NCBI GenBank assembly: GCA_037444005.1
Contig: JBBING010000035.1
Coordinates: forward strand, 1 to 22,432
Length of the DNA stretch: 22,432 nucleotides
Reading direction: 5' to 3'
Origin: DATLZC01 sp037444005
GTDB lineage: Bacteria > Chloroflexota > Dehalococcoidia > DSTF01 > JACRBR01
Part shown: positions 20,385 to 22,432 of the stretch, in pieces
Layout: every line of letters starts with the position of its first letter
Numbering within the stretch: the stretch's first letter is position 1
Made by a program: the position numbers and the translations under genes
Notes under the pieces: model-generated
Told to the model about the DNA's origin: nothing
Databases searched by the model: none
What the model saw: the letters and a program-made list of their open reading frames with translations, nothing else

Positions 20385-21425
20385 ATGGACAGACTCCGGA
20401 TCCTGGTGACGTTCCCGCTGGAAGCCGAGCTTGTGCGCGAGATCGAAGCCGTCGACCCGCGCGTCGAGGTCCGCGTGCTGGGAGAGACCGAACGGCGTGC
20501 GCTGCGTGGCCTCTACCCGAGCGAGGCCGAGGCGGCCGCGGTCCGCGCGGGCATCGAAGGGGCGTTCCACGACGCCGACGTCATCTTCGGATTCTGGGGT
20601 GCCCAGCTTCACGAGGCGTTCACGGGCGCGGGCGACATTCGCGAAGTCGCGCCCAACCTGAAGTGGATCCAGCTCACGAGCGCGGGCGCCGATCGGCTCC
20701 TGCAGAGCGGCTTCGTGGGCCGCGGAGTCATCGTCACCACCGCGAGCGGCCTGCACGCCACGCCCATCGGCGAATACGTGCTCGCCGTGATGCTCATGTT
20801 CGCCAAGGGAGCGCCCCGGTTCTTCCGCGCGCAGCTTCGGCGGGAGTGGGCGCGCTTCCTGCCCTCGGAGCTCCATAGCAAGACCGTGGGCATCGTGGGG
20901 ATGGGAAACATCGGGCGCGAGGTCGCGAGGCTGTCGAAAGCGTTCGGCTGCCGCGTCCTCGGCATCCGGCGGTCCGTCAGCGCCCGGACGTCCGACGAGC
21001 ACGCGGACGAAGTGCTGCCGCCCTCCGAGCTCGCGTCGCTCCTGCGCGAGAGCGACTACGTGGTCCTCGCGACGCCGCTCACGCCCGAGACGAGGGGCAT
21101 GATCGCCGAACCGCAGTTGCGGGCGATGAAGCCGACGGCGGTGCTCGTGAACATCGCCCGCGGGCCCATCGTCGTCGAAGCCGACCTCGTGCGAGCGCTG
21201 CGCGAGGGGTGGATCGCGGGCGCCGCGCTCGATGTGTTCGAGCGCGAGCCGCTCCCTGCGGACAGCCCGTTGTGGGACCTCGAGAACGTGATCCTGACGC
21301 CGCACATCTCGGGCGGGACCGAGATCTACAATCGCCGCGCCGTGGGGATCTTCACCGACAACATCCGCCGCTTCCTGGCGGGAGAGCCCCTCCGCAACGT
21401 GGTCGACCCCGAACGCGGCTACTGA
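20385..21425 (+). CDS. D-isomer-specific 2-hydroxyacid dehydrogenase
   Basis: An NAD(P)-dependent oxidoreductase of 346 residues that interconverts a 2-keto acid and a D-2-hydroxy acid. The cofactor motif is GMGNIG at 172-177. The catalytic triad is Arg259 (NIARGPIV), Glu288 (FEREPL) and His307 (TPHISG). There is no ACT domain, so it is not a typical serine-pathway PGDH; the GhrA/formate-glyoxylate-like branch or a general dehydrogenase is possible. Substrate unknown. Start: ATG 20385 with AAGGAGG 5 nt upstream. It ends 21 bp from the convergent toxin gene. Confidence 0.94.
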   Translation: MDRLRILVTFPLEAELVREIEAVDPRVEVRVLGETERRALRGLYPSEAEAAAVRAGIEGAFHDADVIFGFWGAQLHEAFTGAGDIREVAPNLKWIQLTSAGADRLLQSGFVGRGVIVTTASGLHATPIGEYVLAVMLMFAKGAPRFFRAQLRREWARFLPSELHSKTVGIVGMGNIGREVARLSKAFGCRVLGIRRSVSARTSDEHADEVLPPSELASLLRESDYVVLATPLTPETRGMIAEPQLRAMKPTAVLVNIARGPIVVEADLVRALREGWIAGAALDVFEREPLPADSPLWDLENVILTPHISGGTEIYNRRAVGIFTDNIRRFLAGEPLRNVVDPERGY

Positions 21426-21446
21426 CGCCCGGCGTCGGCGCGCCGT

Positions 21447-21833
21447 TCAGCGAATGGCCACGACGGTGACCCCGATATCCAGTCGCTCCCAGGAGCGATC
21501 AGCCGTCACCGCAGGCAGCGCGAGTCGCCGGGCCAGGGCGAGACAGGCGCGGTCGCCGAGGGATAGCCGCACACGTCGGCTCGCAGTCCAAAGGTCCGCG
21601 AGCGCATACGCGAGGTCGACGTCGAGGTCGACGACCGCTGGCTCGAATTCGCTCAGGGCATCGCGAATGGCGTCTGCAGGAACTCCTCGCTCCGCCAATT
21701 TGGTGGCGACTTCGGCGAAGTTGACGGCGCTGATCAGGAACCCGCCTGCCATGGCGGCCGCGACCCGCTCGGCCCCTGGCTCCTGCTGGAGCAACGCGAT
21801 GAGAGCCGACGCATCAAGGACGGCGGCGCTCAC
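21447..21833 (-). CDS. VapC-like PIN-domain ribonuclease toxin
   Basis: The toxin of a VapBC-type pair: a PIN-domain RNase of 128 residues. Acidic active-site residues are Asp7 (VLDASAL), Glu41 (NFAEVATKL), Asp94 (LSLGDRACLALA) and Asp112 (VTADRSW), the usual four. Start: GTG 21833, with GAGG about 7 nt upstream. The start lies inside the 3' end of the antitoxin gene (20-bp overlap), so toxin translation depends on the antitoxin message. An in-frame extension upstream to 21920 would overlap the antitoxin further and has no site. Base composition here looks a little less GC-rich by eye than the neighbours, as often for mobile toxin-antitoxin loci. Confidence 0.9.
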   Translation of the reverse strand: MSAAVLDASALIALLQQEPGAERVAAAMAGGFLISAVNFAEVATKLAERGVPADAIRDALSEFEPAVVDLDVDLAYALADLWTASRRVRLSLGDRACLALARRLALPAVTADRSWERLDIGVTVVAIR

Positions 21834-22077
21834 GTTCGGCCTCGGCTTTTCGGTCGGCGATGAGCTCCTCGGAGAGCGAGACGCCGGGCGGGACGTACCG
21901 TCGCACGATCTCCTGGGCACGGCGGACGGCTTCCTCTAGGGTATACAGGCGCAGCTCATGGTTCTCGAGGCGGAGGACGATCTCCGATCCCGGCTGCATG
22001 CCCAGCTTCCGGCGGAGCTCGACGGGAATGAGGATTCTCCCCATCCGATCTACGCGCACGCGCGCCGACGCATCCAT
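21814..22077 (-). CDS. AbrB/SpoVT-family antitoxin (VapB-like)
   Basis: A DNA-binding antitoxin of 87 residues. Residues 4-48 form the swapped-hairpin AbrB domain (VDRMGRILIPVELRRKLG, then GSEIVLRLENHELRLYT). The rest is a charged helical tail (EEAVRRAQEIVRRY, ADRKAEAERERRRP) of the kind that wraps the toxin. Start: ATG 22077 with GAGGAG 8 nt upstream; an in-frame ATG at 22128 overlaps the promoter and operator. Its product probably represses the operon by binding the inverted repeat at 22127-22157. Confidence 0.88.
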   Translation of the reverse strand: MDASARVRVDRMGRILIPVELRRKLGMQPGSEIVLRLENHELRLYTLEEAVRRAQEIVRRYVPPGVSLSEELIADRKAEAERERRRP

Positions 22078-22126
22078 GACCTTTACTCCTCGCACGCCGG
22101 AATCTGCCTCGCCGCCACTACCCGCC

Positions 22127-22157
22127 ATTCTACCAGAAATTCATGGTCTGGCAGAAT
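22127..22157. promoter_or_regulatory. Inverted-repeat operator over the toxin-antitoxin promoter
   Basis: ATTCTACCAGA (22127-22137) and TCTGGCAGAAT (22147-22157) are inverted repeats matching at 10 of 11 positions, separated by AATTCATGG. On the minus strand the left arm includes TAGAAT, a good -10 about 50 bp upstream of the antitoxin ATG. The site therefore overlaps the promoter as expected for autoregulation by the antitoxin. Confidence 0.6.
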
Positions 22158-22249
22158 TGCGTGATGTGGTCACTCACCGCAGCCCGACGTCCCGATGGGC
22201 GCGCGTGAGGCCCCGCAGGCAAGGGCGGCGCGGGCGACATCCTCAGCCC

Positions 22250-22273
22250 TGAAGGCCACCCTTCAGGGTGGCC
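22250..22273 (-). repeat. REP-like hairpin, type C copy 2
   Basis: TGAAG foot, perfect stem GGCCACCC / GGGTGGCC, loop TTCA. Compared with the copy at 8977, the G:T wobble becomes an A:T pair, a compensatory difference. Confidence 0.8.
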
Positions 22274-22315
22274 GACGCCTCATGGCGGGGGGCGGCCCAG
22301 CGACCACGGCCCGCC

Positions 22316-22340
22316 GGCCACGCTGAAGCGTGGCCTTCAT
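22316..22340 (+). repeat. REP-like hairpin, type B copy 4
   Basis: Perfect stem GGCCACGC / GCGTGGCC, loop TGAA, foot TTCAT; the same 25 bases as the copy at 1975. Confidence 0.85.
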
Positions 22341-22405
22341 GGAAGGGGGACGGGCGTGGCCATCGTCGGAGAAAACGGGGATGCGGCCGGCGCTCCTTCT
22401 TTTCC

Positions 22406-22430
22406 ATGAAGGGCAGGCTTCAGCCTGCCC
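22406..22430 (-). repeat. REP-like hairpin, type A copy 5
   Basis: ATGAAG foot, perfect stem GGGCAGGC / GCCTGCCC, loop TTCA; the same 25 bases as the copy at 2059. It may continue beyond the window. Confidence 0.82.
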
Positions 22431-22432
22431 GG

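Larger units (their letters stand above)
22158..22432. other. Non-coding region with third palindromic repeat cluster
   Basis: The stretch upstream of the toxin-antitoxin pair contains no supported gene. It holds three hairpins (22250-22273, 22316-22340, 22406-22430), all of the TGAA-loop family and alternating in orientation. The window ends two bases after the last one. Confidence 0.7.

Noticed and set aside
20385..21425. Assignment as phosphoglycerate dehydrogenase SerA
   Set aside because: Catalytic triad fits the general family, but the C-terminal regulatory domain is missing and no serine-pathway gene is adjacent.
21834..21920. Longer VapC start at 21920
   Set aside because: The 29 added residues are arginine/serine-rich, have no ribosome site and are encoded opposite the frame of the antitoxin end; GTG 21833 has a spaced GAGG.

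Overview
This window is a gene-dense stretch of a high-GC bacterial chromosome (roughly two thirds G+C by eye). I see no phage, plasmid, tRNA, rRNA or CRISPR signal. The housekeeping set is plainly bacterial: LexA, a sigma-28-type sigma factor, CsrA, prephenate dehydratase, MnmA, RsfS, Ndk, TsaB, TsaE and ThiL. The lineage cannot be fixed from sequence alone. The LexA, the mix of ATG/GTG/TTG starts with strong Shine-Dalgarno sites, and the intergenic palindromes would suit an uncultured Terrabacteria-like soil or sediment lineage, but that is inference.

Layout. (1) 174-1876, plus: lexA, then a lone OppD/DppD-type peptide-transporter ATPase. (2) 1877-2386: a 510-bp non-coding gap between convergent genes, filled with small palindromic repeats. 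(3) 2387-8791: a regulatory block. It holds a soluble hybrid histidine kinase and a double zinc-module protein (minus), a sigma-28-family factor translationally coupled to a degenerate Gfo/Idh/MocA-like protein (plus), then csrA, a stand-alone receiver, an unknown 100-residue protein and a NarL/LuxR-type response regulator (minus). A perfect sigma-28 '-10' octamer (GCCGATAA) lies upstream of csrA, which suggests a sigma-to-CsrA link. (4) 8792-9448: a long divergent gap with a strong palindrome, a second palindromic repeat cluster containing a ~160-bp tandem duplication, and a good promoter for the next operon. (5) 9449-12579, plus: a tight operon of UspA, two TrkA/RCK proteins, prephenate dehydratase and a class-I glutamine-amidotransferase-like hydrolase.

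(6) 12576-15972, minus: mnmA, a sugar/inositol-phosphate nucleotidyltransferase, a CDP-alcohol phosphatidyltransferase and a patatin-like phospholipase. The middle pair resembles the split halves of di-myo-inositol-phosphate synthase. (7) 16054-20368: rsfS, then tsaB-ndk, an OsmC protein, thiL-tsaE and a metallophosphoesterase, with several overlapping gene ends. (8) 20385-21425: a D-2-hydroxyacid dehydrogenase. (9) 21447-22077: a VapBC-like toxin-antitoxin pair with an inverted-repeat operator, followed by a third palindromic repeat cluster to the end of the window.

The most distinctive non-gene signal is the hairpin repeat family. Eight-bp stems with different sequences share a TGAA tetraloop (TTCA on the other strand) and a CTTCAT foot complementary to that loop. 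Copies alternate in orientation, as in REP/BIME elements mobilised by RAYT transposases. Start codons are mostly chosen by Shine-Dalgarno position. Promoter and operator calls are by-eye matches and should be read as candidates.
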